From Palsa-744 sp963734815 (GTDB taxonomy: Bacteria > Actinomycetota > Thermoleophilia > Solirubrobacterales > Solirubrobacteraceae): 64,000 nucleotides of DNA. The position numbers were made by a program, and so were the translations under genes. The stretch is taken from assembly GCA_963734815.1 (NCBI GenBank), contig CAVTIH010000001.1:930001-994000 (forward strand), in the 5' to 3' direction. Shown one piece after another: positions 51,552-59,656 of this stretch; within the stretch, counting starts at the first letter, position 1, and each line of letters opens with the position of its first letter. The notes beneath the pieces are model-generated. The model ran no database searches, was not told the origin of the DNA, and saw only the letters and a list, made by a program, of their open reading frames with translations.

Positions 51552-52370
51552 ATGAACGAGGTTTTCAAGGCGCTGGCAGATCCTGGCCGTCGCCGGCTGT
51601 TGGACAGCTTGAACGCATGCGATGGGCAGAGCCTGCGGGATCTGTGCGGCGAGCTCGACGACATGACGCGACAGTCAGTCAGCAAGCACCTGGCGGTGCT
51701 CGAAGACGCCGGGTTGGTGACCACGGTTTGGAGGGGCCGGGAGAAGCTCCACTACCTCAACGCCGAGCCGATCAACGCCATCGGCGAGCGCTGGATCAAT
51801 CAATACAACCGCCAGCGCGTGCGCGCGCTGGCCGACCTCAAGAGAGCGCTGGAGGAAACCCCCATGCAGAAGCCCGAGTTCGTCTACACGACCTACATCA
51901 AGACTACGCCCGAGCAGCTCTGGCGGGCGTTGACCGATCCCACGTTCACACAACGCTATTGGGGAGCGACTCTCACATCCGATTGGGAGGCGGGCTCGTC
52001 GATGACCTGGGAGTACGGGGGCGTCACGATCGCCGATCCCGCGCAGGTGGTGCTGGAGTCCGAGCCCTACCGCAGGTTGGCGTACACCTGGCAGACAGTC
52101 ACGCCGGAGTTCGCGAAGGTGGTGGGATTCGGTGAGGAGTATTTCGCGAAGGTCGCCGCCGAGCGCCGATCCAAGGTGAGCTTCGACATCGAGCCGATCG
52201 GGGAGGGCGTCAAGCTGACCGTCATCCACGACGACTTCGACGCGGGAAGCGCGATGCTGGAGAGCATCAGCAACGGCTGGCCGCGGATCCTGGCGAGCCT
52301 CAAGACGCTGCTGGAGACCGGCGAGACCCTGTCCGGCCGACCCGAGGTGCCGCGCCGCCGGAGCGCTTAA
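51552..52370 (+). CDS. ArsR-type repressor fused to AHSA1/SRPBCC domain
   Basis: In this 272-residue protein, residues 1-90 form an ArsR winged helix (VFKALADPGRRRLLDSL and MTRQSVSKHLAVLEDAGLVTTVW). Residues 105-255 form an AHSA1-type SRPBCC domain (FVYTTYIKTTPEQLWRALTDP, GWPRILASLKTLLETG), which should bind a hydrophobic ligand. There are no metal-binding Cys residues at the usual ArsR place, so the ligand is probably organic. The promoter and operator at 51475-51529 suggest autoregulation. Confidence 0.9.
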   Translation: MNEVFKALADPGRRRLLDSLNACDGQSLRDLCGELDDMTRQSVSKHLAVLEDAGLVTTVWRGREKLHYLNAEPINAIGERWINQYNRQRVRALADLKRALEETPMQKPEFVYTTYIKTTPEQLWRALTDPTFTQRYWGATLTSDWEAGSSMTWEYGGVTIADPAQVVLESEPYRRLAYTWQTVTPEFAKVVGFGEEYFAKVAAERRSKVSFDIEPIGEGVKLTVIHDDFDAGSAMLESISNGWPRILASLKTLLETGETLSGRPEVPRRRSA

Positions 52371-52380
52371 TCTGTGCGTC

Positions 52381-53073
52381 TCAGAGCGATTCGCGTGTCA
52401 CGACGGTGAGTGTCGCCTGTTGTCGCACGCGAAAGCCGAGGGCCTCGTAGAGGCTGATGGCGCCCGTGTTGGTGCTCATGACGTGCAGGAATGCACGTTC
52501 GGACCGTCGCTGGATATCCACGATCAACGCGCCCATCAGCCGAGAGGCCAGTCCTTGGCCCCGATGGTCGGGCTTGGTGCAGACAGCGCTGATCTCAGTC
52601 CAGCCGCTCAGATGAAACCGCTCGCCGGCCATTGCGACGAGTGCCCCGTCGCGCCGGATGCCCAGATAATTGCCAAGCTCGATTGTCCTATTCAGAAACG
52701 GCCCAGGTTCGGTCTGGGCGACGAGCTCGAGCATCTCGGGAACATCGGCGCCACCGAGCGGGATCGCCTCCGCATAGTCGACGCCCGTGACGAGCTCCTC
52801 GACCATTTGCACCAGGTCGAACGTCTGAACTGCCTGCCAGCCGTCTGGCAACTCGGCTCCGCTGTACCGGCCGGCCACATAGGTTCCTGGGGCGACGAGA
52901 TCGGCGGCGTCCTGCCAGTCCTGTGCCGATGGCGGTGAGGGCAGAGCGAGAAACGGCGCCACATCGGCCGGATAGCGGCGCGCGCGCCCACACACCTGCG
53001 CAAGCGGCGCATGCGGGCCGCACAGCGACGCGTACGCCGGATTGTCGAGCAGAGCTTCCTCGGTCGGCAACAT
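52381..53073 (-). CDS. GNAT acetyltransferase (FR47-like)
   Basis: This 230-residue protein has a C-terminal GNAT domain at about 120-225. It shows ISAVCTKPDHRGQGLASRLM with the acetyl-CoA pyrophosphate loop (RGQGLA) and HVMSTNTGAISLYEALGF. The N-terminal 100 residues are family-specific. The ORF can be read back to 53319, but that would cross the promoter of the antitoxin gene; ATG 53073 begins the conserved sequence. Substrate unknown. Confidence 0.85.
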   Translation of the reverse strand: MLPTEEALLDNPAYASLCGPHAPLAQVCGRARRYPADVAPFLALPSPPSAQDWQDAADLVAPGTYVAGRYSGAELPDGWQAVQTFDLVQMVEELVTGVDYAEAIPLGGADVPEMLELVAQTEPGPFLNRTIELGNYLGIRRDGALVAMAGERFHLSGWTEISAVCTKPDHRGQGLASRLMGALIVDIQRRSERAFLHVMSTNTGAISLYEALGFRVRQQATLTVVTRESL

Positions 53074-53129
53074 GGCTGCTTGGAATATCACACGGACGGT
53101 CCGCCTGAGCGGGAGGCCGGCCTGCCTAA

Positions 53130-53157
53130 CCGTACTGATCCGTACGTTTCGGTACGG
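53130..53157. promoter_or_regulatory. CCGTAC repeats upstream of the third toxin-antitoxin pair
   Basis: CCGTAC occurs at 53130-53135 and 53140-53145, with its complement GTACGG at 53152-53157; the last two form a dyad around GTTTCG. It lies 19 to 46 bases before the antitoxin ATG, where an autoregulating antitoxin would bind. Confidence 0.5.
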
Positions 53158-53175
53158 TTCTGTTACTCTTCCGCA

Positions 53176-53463
53176 ATGGCGACGATCAAAGCTGAGGAGG
53201 TGAGGATTCCGCGCTGGGCCAGGGCGGCGGTCTCCCAACACGAGGATGTGGTGGTGGTCAATCGCGAGCGACCCGTCTACGTCATCGTCCACCCCGACGA
53301 CCATGGGGCAACAGTGCATCCGACGCGTCGCGGACGGCCCCTACGGGATGCGCTCGCTCTGCTCGCACAGGCCGCGCCGCCAGACTCCGCGTTCGCCGAG
53401 GACATGGAAGCCGTACTCGCAACGGTCGGGTCGGCGCCGGCTGATCCATGGGCACAGTCCTAG
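53176..53463 (+). CDS. Antitoxin, Phd/YefM-like
   Basis: This 95-residue protein has an N-terminal VRIPRWARAAVSQHEDVVVVNRERPVYVIVHP, like the strand-helix-strand of Phd/YefM antitoxins. The Pro/Ala-rich tail is probably the toxin-binding part. It overlaps the PIN toxin gene by 16 bases. The assignment rests mainly on context. Confidence 0.72.
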   Translation: MATIKAEEVRIPRWARAAVSQHEDVVVVNRERPVYVIVHPDDHGATVHPTRRGRPLRDALALLAQAAPPDSAFAEDMEAVLATVGSAPADPWAQS

Positions 53464-53888
53464 ACACCACCGTCTTCATTGAACTGGAGCGCGCCATGCG
53501 CGCCCTGTCCGCCGAGCGGGCCATGACGGAGGTTGCCCAGCGCCTGGAAGCTCAGCTGGGCGAGAGCGAGGAGGTGGGCATTGCCGCGATCACCGCCTCC
53601 GAGCTGCTGCACGGAGTGCATCGCGCCACGGAGGAGCATCGCGGACGGCGCGAGACGTTTGTGGAGTCAATCCTCGCTGCGTTCCCGGTGATCGCCTTCG
53701 ACCTGCTTGCCGCACGGGTCCACGCGCGGCTCTGGGCTGGGTTGGTCTTGGCTGGTGGCGAAGTTGGCGCTCACGACCGGCTGGTTGCTGCCACTGCCCT
53801 GTCCGCCGGATGGAGGATCGGAACCGCCAATATTCGTCACTTCAGTCGCATCCCCGGGCTAGATGTGATGCCCATTCAAATGGGGTGA
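53448..53888 (+). CDS. vapC: PIN-domain toxin, VapC family
   Basis: This 146-residue PIN ribonuclease toxin has acids in VLDTTVFIELE (Asp6), ITASELLHG and GAHDRLVAATAL, with GTANIRHFSRIPGL at the C-terminus. It is the third PIN toxin of the window, each with a different antitoxin type. It ends 43 bases before the tRNA gene on the other strand. Confidence 0.9.
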   Translation: MGTVLDTTVFIELERAMRALSAERAMTEVAQRLEAQLGESEEVGIAAITASELLHGVHRATEEHRGRRETFVESILAAFPVIAFDLLAARVHARLWAGLVLAGGEVGAHDRLVAATALSAGWRIGTANIRHFSRIPGLDVMPIQMG

Positions 53889-53931
53889 GTCGTGAGCGGG
53901 CAACGGTGACGGTTTGCGCGCGCCAAGAATA

Positions 53932-54004
53932 TGGAGCTAGTCGGGATCGAACCGACGACCTCCGCCATGCCATGGCGGCGCTCTCCCAGCTGAGCTATAG
54001 CCCC
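53932..54004 (-). tRNA. tRNA-Ala(GGC)
   Basis: The minus strand folds as a full cloverleaf: acceptor GGGGCTA/TAGCTCC, D-arm GCTC...GAGC, anticodon stem CCGCC/GGCGG with loop ATGGCAT (anticodon GGC) and T-arm GTCGG TTCGATC CCGAC. The discriminator base is A and CCA is not encoded. There is no duplicated 3' end nearby, so no sign of an integrated element at this tRNA. Confidence 0.95.
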
Positions 54005-54036
54005 AGTCGCCTTATCTTACCGCCCCGAGATGCTCG

Positions 54037-54516
54037 CTACGAGTGGCGTCGATCGCGCCGATTTTGGCTCGGCTGATGCCCACACGGTTGGCCGACGGCG
54101 GTTGCGAGTAGGTAGTCGCTTGCCCAGCGTATGTTAAGGGCCTGGTTGTTCCGTGTCGGTCCCAGCCGTAGGCTGATCGTCGTGCAGTCTTCGACCTCGT
54201 GGACTGGGAGCAGGTAGCACCGGTCGGTGTCCGGGGAGTAGACGGCGATCGCATCGACCTCATCGGCTGAGTAGGTTGTGCGACGGTAGCCGTTCGGCGT
54301 ATGGCGACTGGTTAGGCAGCGAGCAACGATCACATCTCCCTGCCGCGATCCCCACTTGCACTGGACGCGTAGAAGTCCTCGGCCGGTGTCGATTATGAGG
54401 TCGTAACGGCTTCCGTCTCCGAATGGCTGCAGAACGATCAAACCGAGGCGAATCGCCGCGGCGGCTATCTCGGCCTCTGCTGCGGCGCCCTTCTGGGTAC
54501 TGCTCAGGTCAGGCAC
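54037..54516 (-). CDS. PD-(D/E)XK nuclease-like protein
   Basis: This 159-residue protein has a Glu in QKGAAAEAEIAAAA, Asp in GDGSRYDLIID and QCK in LLRVQCKWG. This forms the E...D...(E/Q)xK set of a PD-(D/E)XK endonuclease-like fold (group I intron-associated family, by resemblance). It lies 32 bases from the tRNA-Ala. It could be a solitary nuclease or a remnant. The function in this family is unclear. Confidence 0.75.
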   Translation of the reverse strand: MPDLSSTQKGAAAEAEIAAAAIRLGLIVLQPFGDGSRYDLIIDTGRGLLRVQCKWGSRQGDVIVARCLTSRHTPNGYRRTTYSADEVDAIAVYSPDTDRCYLLPVHEVEDCTTISLRLGPTRNNQALNIRWASDYLLATAVGQPCGHQPSQNRRDRRHS

Positions 54517-54690
54517 GACCGAACGTTAGTTCGTCCAGTGGTCCAGGGGGCATACCAATGTGACAACTATGTGCCAAGTATGTGACAGATTGGTTGCAAC
54601 CAGGCTTAGATGTACGCTGGGAGGACCTGGCAGGAATCGTGGGAAATCCGTCCTTGCGGACAGGCCGGCGATAGGTCACGATCCCAAGCA

Positions 54691-55752
54691 ATGACCCGCC
54701 CACGCCCCCCGCGCAACGTCGTGATCCTCGTGTACCAGGGCGTGCAGAGCCTCGACGTGACCGGGCCGTTGGAGGTGTTCAGCGGGGCGCAGCTGCTGCT
54801 GGAAGCCGGGCATCGCCGCGCACCGGCGGGGCAGCCACTCGCCGAGGCAAAACGTGATGGGGTCGCAGCCCGTGGCTACAGCACCACCGTCGTCAGCCCC
54901 GACGGCGCCCCGGTGACGACCTCCAGCGGCCTGACGATCGTCCCCCACACAGACCTCCGCCACGCGCCCGCGAGGATCGACACGCTGCTTGTTGCCGGCG
55001 GGGCTGGGGCGGAGCAGGCGTGCGCCGACAACGCGTTGATCGAGTGGATCGCCGCCCGCGCGCACACAAGCCGTCGCGTGGCCTCGGTGTGCACGGGCAC
55101 GTTCCTGCTCGCCTCGGCCGGTCTGCTGGATGGGCGACGCGCGACCACGCATTGGGCGGCAGCGGCGGAGCTCGCGCGGCGCTACTCGCAGATAGAGGTC
55201 GATCCCGAGCCGATCTTCGTGCGCGACGGACAGGTGTGGACCTCGGCGGGCGTCACCGCCGGCATGGACCTCGCGCTGGCGATGGTCGAGGAGGACCTCG
55301 ATCGCGACACGGCGCTCACGATCGCGCGCCACCTCGTGCTGTTTTTGCGCCGGCCCGGCAACCAGTCGCAGTTCAGCGCTACGCTCGCCACGCGCGCACC
55401 CGCGCGTCACGGCTTGCGTGAGGTGCAGCGCTATGCGGTGGAGCACCTCGCGGCCGACCTGACGGTGGAGGCACTTGCACAGCTTGCCCAGATGAGCCCA
55501 CGCCACTTCGCGCGCAGCTTCCGCGCCGAGGTTGGGCTCACACCAGCCCGCTACGTGGAGCGCCTGCGCCTGGAGGCCGCCCGGCGGCGGCTGGAGGAGG
55601 GCGAGGAGCCGGTGGCGGCGGTTGCGCTTGCCTGCGGCTTCGGCACCGCCGAGACGATGCGCCGGTCGTTCCTGCGCGCGCTCGGAGTCGGCCCCGCCGA
55701 GTACCGCCGCCGTTTCCATACAACCACCGCCGCGCCCGAAGCGGCGGCTTGA
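54691..55752 (+). CDS. GlxA-type AraC regulator with DJ-1/PfpI domain
   Basis: In this 353-residue regulator the first ~200 residues form a DJ-1/PfpI-like domain (VVILVYQGVQSLDVTGPLEVF, with the nucleophile elbow ASVCTGTFLLASAGLLDGRRATTHW). Residues 245-340 form an AraC helix-turn-helix (VEALAQLAQMSPRHFARSFRAEVG, ACGFGTAETMRRSFLRALGVGPAEYR). A small low-complexity insertion lies at about 40-60. It is the upstream neighbour of a stand-alone DJ-1 protein, which resembles its sensor half. ATG 54691 is chosen as closest to the conserved start. Confidence 0.9.
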   Translation: MTRPRPPRNVVILVYQGVQSLDVTGPLEVFSGAQLLLEAGHRRAPAGQPLAEAKRDGVAARGYSTTVVSPDGAPVTTSSGLTIVPHTDLRHAPARIDTLLVAGGAGAEQACADNALIEWIAARAHTSRRVASVCTGTFLLASAGLLDGRRATTHWAAAAELARRYSQIEVDPEPIFVRDGQVWTSAGVTAGMDLALAMVEEDLDRDTALTIARHLVLFLRRPGNQSQFSATLATRAPARHGLREVQRYAVEHLAADLTVEALAQLAQMSPRHFARSFRAEVGLTPARYVERLRLEAARRRLEEGEEPVAAVALACGFGTAETMRRSFLRALGVGPAEYRRRFHTTTAAPEAAA

Positions 55753-55768
55753 CATCAAGGAGCCACCA

Positions 55769-56410
55769 ATGCAGATCGCGATCCTCATCTTCGACCGCCT
55801 CACCGCCCTGGACGCGGTCGGGCCCTACGAGGTCCTCAGCCGCCTGCCCGACGCAGAGGTGACGTTCGTCGCGCAGGAGCCGGGGCTGAAGCGCACCGAC
55901 ACCGGCCGCCTTGCGCTGCTGGCTGACGCCTCGCTGGTGGAGCTCCCCAACCCCGACATCGTGCTCGTGCCGGGCGGTCCCGGCCAGGCGGCGCTGATGG
56001 AGGACGGCCCCGTGCACGAGTGGCTACGCGCTGCCCACGAGACCTCCACGTGGACCACCTCTGTATGCACCGGCTCGCTGATCCTCGCCGCCGCGGGACT
56101 GCTGGCGGGCAGGAAGGCCACCAGTCACTGGACGGCGCTTGAGGAGCTGGGCCGCCTCGGCGCCGAGCCGACCCCCGAGCGGGTGGTGTTCGACGGCAAG
56201 CTCGTCACCGCCGCCGGAGTGTCAGCGGGGATCGACATGGCGCTCGCGCTGGTGCAGCGGATCGCCGGCGAGCAGCTGGCGCAGGCGATTCAGCTGGGCA
56301 TCGAGTACGACCCTCAGCCGCCGTTGGACGCCGGCTCGCCGCGCAAGGCGCCCGCGGCGATCGTCGAGGCGGTGCGCGCCCGCGCGCGGTTTGAAGCGAC
56401 GCCGGCGTAG
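55769..56410 (+). CDS. DJ-1/PfpI family protein
   Basis: This 213-residue protein is closest to the sensor half of GlxA-type regulators: ILIFDRLTALDAVGPYEVLS, VLVPGGPGQ and TSVCTGSLILAAAGLLAGRKATSHW with the reactive Cys. No DNA-binding domain is present. AAGGAG lies six bases before the ATG, 16 bases after the regulator stop, so it is co-transcribed. It could be an isonitrile-hydratase-like enzyme whose gene is controlled by the regulator. Confidence 0.88.
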   Translation: MQIAILIFDRLTALDAVGPYEVLSRLPDAEVTFVAQEPGLKRTDTGRLALLADASLVELPNPDIVLVPGGPGQAALMEDGPVHEWLRAAHETSTWTTSVCTGSLILAAAGLLAGRKATSHWTALEELGRLGAEPTPERVVFDGKLVTAAGVSAGIDMALALVQRIAGEQLAQAIQLGIEYDPQPPLDAGSPRKAPAAIVEAVRARARFEATPA

Positions 56411-56576
56411 GCTGCCGGCGCGGGGCGTCGAGCTGGAGTGGTAGGTCGGATCTGTTCGCGCGGCCGCGATGCGCCGTGGCGGCTTCGGCGGTCACGATCC
56501 GCCGTCGCGGCTCCCGCGTGACGCGATCGCGCAGGTCGGAGTAGTCTCGATGAACCCAACACGAGGAGGATGCAAG

Positions 56577-56933
56577 ATGGCTGGAGAAGCGCTGTTCCTG
56601 GGTTGGGGTCCCGTTGTGAGGGGCCGCGAGCAGAAGGCTTTTCAGGTCTTCCAGGAGACCATCGAATACTACGGCCGGCTGCAGCAGGAAGGAAAGATCG
56701 ACAGCTTCGAACCGGTGTTGATCGCGCCGCACGGGGGCGACCTCGGCGGCTTCGTGCTGCTGCGCGGCGAGCGCAGCAAGCTCGATGAGGTCCGCACCAG
56801 CGAAGAGTTCGAACGGGCGGTGGTGCGCGCCGCCACCATCGTGGACAACGTGGGCGTGATCAATGCCTTCACCGGCGAGTCGCTCGGCGAAGCGATGGGC
56901 CGCTTCCAGTCGGTGTCGGAGGAACTGGTTTGA
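56577..56933 (+). CDS. Conserved hypothetical protein, 118 aa
   Basis: This small soluble protein has MAGEALFLGWGPVVRGREQKAF, a YYGRLQQEGKIDSFEPVLIAP stretch and an end like VGVINAFTGESLGEAMGRF. The alpha/beta layout resembles YCII/dabb-type ferredoxin-like folds, but I cannot name it. GAGGAGGA six bases upstream supports the start. A long hairpin repeat begins three bases after its stop and could terminate it. Confidence 0.65.
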   Translation: MAGEALFLGWGPVVRGREQKAFQVFQETIEYYGRLQQEGKIDSFEPVLIAPHGGDLGGFVLLRGERSKLDEVRTSEEFERAVVRAATIVDNVGVINAFTGESLGEAMGRFQSVSEELV

Positions 56934-56935
56934 GC

Positions 56936-56977
56936 ATCGACCCCTACCACTTCATTTTGTGAAGGGTAGGGGTCGAT
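56936..56977 (+). repeat. Hairpin repeat H, copy 5, most perfect copy
   Basis: An outer stem of 13 perfect pairs (ATCGACCCCTACC with its complement), one bulged A and an inner stem CTTCA/TGAAG close the loop TTTTG. A short T-run follows. It lies three bases after the stop of the 118-residue gene, like a rho-independent terminator. Confidence 0.9.
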
Positions 56978-57109
56978 TTTAATGACATAGTCCCTGCCGC
57001 CAACGCGGAGTCACGTGGCGCTCTGACCGCAGTTCTCCGTGGGTGCGCTCGGGCTGAGCGGCGGTCCGCCCGCGTTCCGTCGGGGGGCGCTCGATAACCT
57101 CCGGCGGAG

Positions 57110-59656
57110 ATGTCAGAGCAACGGTATGACCCGCAGCAGATCGAGCCACGCTGGCAGGCGGTGTGGGCGGCCGAGCGCACGTGGGAGGTGTCCAACGAGC
57201 CCGCGGCGACGAACGGTGCGCCCGGCAACAGCGCGCACCACCCCTCGCCCGGGAATGGCGCGCACCCGCCGCACCCCAAGTCTTACGTGCTCGAGATGCT
57301 GCCTTACCCCAGCGGCGAGCCCCACATCGGCCACCTGAAGGTGTACTCGGTGGGGGACGCGCTCGCGCACTTCCACCGCCGCCTCGGCCGCCGCGTGCTG
57401 CACCCGATGGGTTACGACGCGTTCGGGCTGCCGGCGGAGAACCACGCGATCAACACGGGCGTCAACCCACGCGAGTCGACCGCCGCCTCGATCGCCTCCT
57501 TCCAGCGCCAGTTCCGCGAATGGGGGATCTCGATCGACTGGTCGCGCGAGCTGGCCACGCACGAACCGAGCTACTACCGCTGGACGCAGTGGATCTTCCT
57601 GCAGCTACTGCACGCCGGGCTGGCCTACCGCAAGGAGGCGGCGGTCAAGTGGTGCCCCAACGACCAGACCGTGCTCGCCAACGAGCAGGTGATCGACGGC
57701 CACTGCGAGCGCTGCGGCGCGGAGGTCGAAGTCCGCCAGCTGGAGCAATGGTTTCTGCGCATCACCGACTACGCCGAGCGGCTGCTGGGCGACCTCGACG
57801 GAATCGAGTGGCCGGAGCACGTGAAGACGATGCAGCGCAACTGGATCGGGCGCTCGGAGGGCGCGGAAGTGATGTTCCGCTGCGAGGACTTGGGTCCCGC
57901 CCACCCCGCCCACCCGGCTCGGGTGGGCGGGACCCCGATCGACTACCCCGTGTTCACGACTCGCCCCGACACGCTGTTCGGCGCGACCTTCTTCGTGATG
58001 GCGCCCGAGCACCCCGACGTGTCGCGCCTCGCCGAGGGCACCGAGCACGAGCAGGCGGTGCGCGAGTACGTCAACCACGCGCTCACCGAGTCCAATGAGG
58101 ATCGCGGCGCCGCCGACAAGCCGAAGACGGGGGTGCCGCTGGGGCGCACCGTCACCAACCCCGTCAACGGCGAGCAGATCCCGATGTACGTGGCCGACTA
58201 CGTGCTGATGGAGTACGGCACCGGCGCGATCATGGCGGTGCCGGGGCACGACGAGCGTGACTATGCGTTCGCGCGCGCCCAAGGGCTGCCAATCCGCCGG
58301 GTGATCGAGGGCACGCCGACGGAGGGCGGCGACGAGCAAGGCCTCCCCTACACCGGTGACGGCCCGCTGGTCAACTCCCACTCCGACTTCGACGGCATGG
58401 GCAACCGCGAGGCGCTGGCGGCGATCGTGCAGTGGTTGGACCGCGAGGGCAAGGGTCATGCCTCGGTCAACTACCGCCTGCGCGACTGGCTGGTGTCACG
58501 CCAGCGCTATTGGGGCTGCCCGATCCCGGTTGTGTACTGCGAGCGCTGCGGGATGGTGGCGGTGCCCGAGGAGCAGCTCCCGGTGGTGCTGCCGGAGATC
58601 GAGGACTACGCCCCGCGCGGGCGCTCGCCACTGGCGGCGGCCACCGAGTGGGTAACGACCCGCTGTCCCACCTGTGACGGGGCGGCGCGCCGCGAGACCG
58701 ACACGATGGACACGTTCGTCGACTCCTCCTGGTACTTCCTGCGTTACTGCGACGCCGCCAACGACCAGGCTGCATGGGACCCGGCGGTGCTGCGCAAATG
58801 GATGCCGGTGGACCAGTACATCGGCGGCGTTGAGCACGCGATCCTGCACCTGATGTACGCGCGCTTCTTCACCAAGGCGCTGGCCGACCTCGGCCACCTC
58901 GACTTCCAGGAGCCCTTCCGAGCGCTGTTCACGCAGGGGATGGTCACCAAGGATGGCGCCAAGATGAGCAAGTCGCGGGGCAACGTCGTCTCGCCGGCCT
59001 CGATCGTCGAGCGCTACGGCGCCGACACAGCTCGCTGTTACATCCTGTTCATCGCCCCCCCCGACCAGGACGCCGACTGGTCGGATGACGGCATCGAGGG
59101 GGTGCACCGCTTCCTCAGCCGGCTGTGGCGTCTGGCGGCTGAGGTGGGAGAGATGGAGGGGAGGGAGGAGGGGGACGATCTCGAGCTGCTGCGCAAGGCG
59201 CACTGGGCGATCGACAAGGTCTCAACCGACCTGCGCCGCTTCGCCTTCAACACCGCGATCGCCGCGGTGATGGAGCTGCTGAACGAATGCTCGCGGCTGC
59301 GCGAGCAGGCATCGACCGAGACCCAGCGCTTCGCGCTCGCGACCGCCGCATCGCTGCTGTTCCCGTTCGCGCCGCACCTGGGCGCTGAGGTCTACGAGCG
59401 CCTGACGGGGGAGCGCGTGTGGGAGCAGCCATGGCCACAGGCCGACCCCGCGCTGCTGGAGCGCGACGAGTACGAGCTGGTGTGTCAGGTCAACGGCAAG
59501 CTGCGCGACCGTGTGCCCGTCCCCACCGACGCCACCCCCGAGCAGCTCAAGGAGCTGTGCCGCGCCGCGCCCAACGTGCAGGCGCACCTCGACGGCAAAG
59601 AGATCGTCAAGGAAATAGTGGTGCCGGGCAAGCTCGTAAATTTGGTCGTGCGCTGA
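57110..59656 (+). CDS. leuS: Leucyl-tRNA synthetase
   Basis: This 848-residue enzyme charges tRNA-Leu with leucine. The class I motifs are PHIGH at residues 71-75 and KMSKS at 618-622. The CP1 editing domain is present, with VFTTRPDTLFGATFFVMAPEHP. Two in-frame insertions stand out. One is an N-terminal Asn/Gly/His/Pro-rich segment (about 25-55) before the first motif. The other lies before the editing domain near residue 265 (DLGPAHPAHPARVGGTPIDY), encoded by a perfect inverted repeat. The stop overlaps the holA start by one base. Confidence 0.97.
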   Translation: MSEQRYDPQQIEPRWQAVWAAERTWEVSNEPAATNGAPGNSAHHPSPGNGAHPPHPKSYVLEMLPYPSGEPHIGHLKVYSVGDALAHFHRRLGRRVLHPMGYDAFGLPAENHAINTGVNPRESTAASIASFQRQFREWGISIDWSRELATHEPSYYRWTQWIFLQLLHAGLAYRKEAAVKWCPNDQTVLANEQVIDGHCERCGAEVEVRQLEQWFLRITDYAERLLGDLDGIEWPEHVKTMQRNWIGRSEGAEVMFRCEDLGPAHPAHPARVGGTPIDYPVFTTRPDTLFGATFFVMAPEHPDVSRLAEGTEHEQAVREYVNHALTESNEDRGAADKPKTGVPLGRTVTNPVNGEQIPMYVADYVLMEYGTGAIMAVPGHDERDYAFARAQGLPIRRVIEGTPTEGGDEQGLPYTGDGPLVNSHSDFDGMGNREALAAIVQWLDREGKGHASVNYRLRDWLVSRQRYWGCPIPVVYCERCGMVAVPEEQLPVVLPEIEDYAPRGRSPLAAATEWVTTRCPTCDGAARRETDTMDTFVDSSWYFLRYCDAANDQAAWDPAVLRKWMPVDQYIGGVEHAILHLMYARFFTKALADLGHLDFQEPFRALFTQGMVTKDGAKMSKSRGNVVSPASIVERYGADTARCYILFIAPPDQDADWSDDGIEGVHRFLSRLWRLAAEVGEMEGREEGDDLELLRKAHWAIDKVSTDLRRFAFNTAIAAVMELLNECSRLREQASTETQRFALATAASLLFPFAPHLGAEVYERLTGERVWEQPWPQADPALLERDEYELVCQVNGKLRDRVPVPTDATPEQLKELCRAAPNVQAHLDGKEIVKEIVVPGKLVNLVVR
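57892..57935. repeat. Perfect 15-bp inverted repeat inside leuS
   Basis: GGGTCCCGCCCACCC (57892-57906) and its complement (57921-57935) are 14 bases apart, with a direct repeat of CCCGCCCACCC between. It encodes the insertion before the editing domain and looks like a mobile or slipped palindrome. Confidence 0.9.

Noticed and set aside
53932..54516. Genomic island at tRNA-Ala
   Set aside because: There is no integrase gene and no repeat of the tRNA 3' end in the window.
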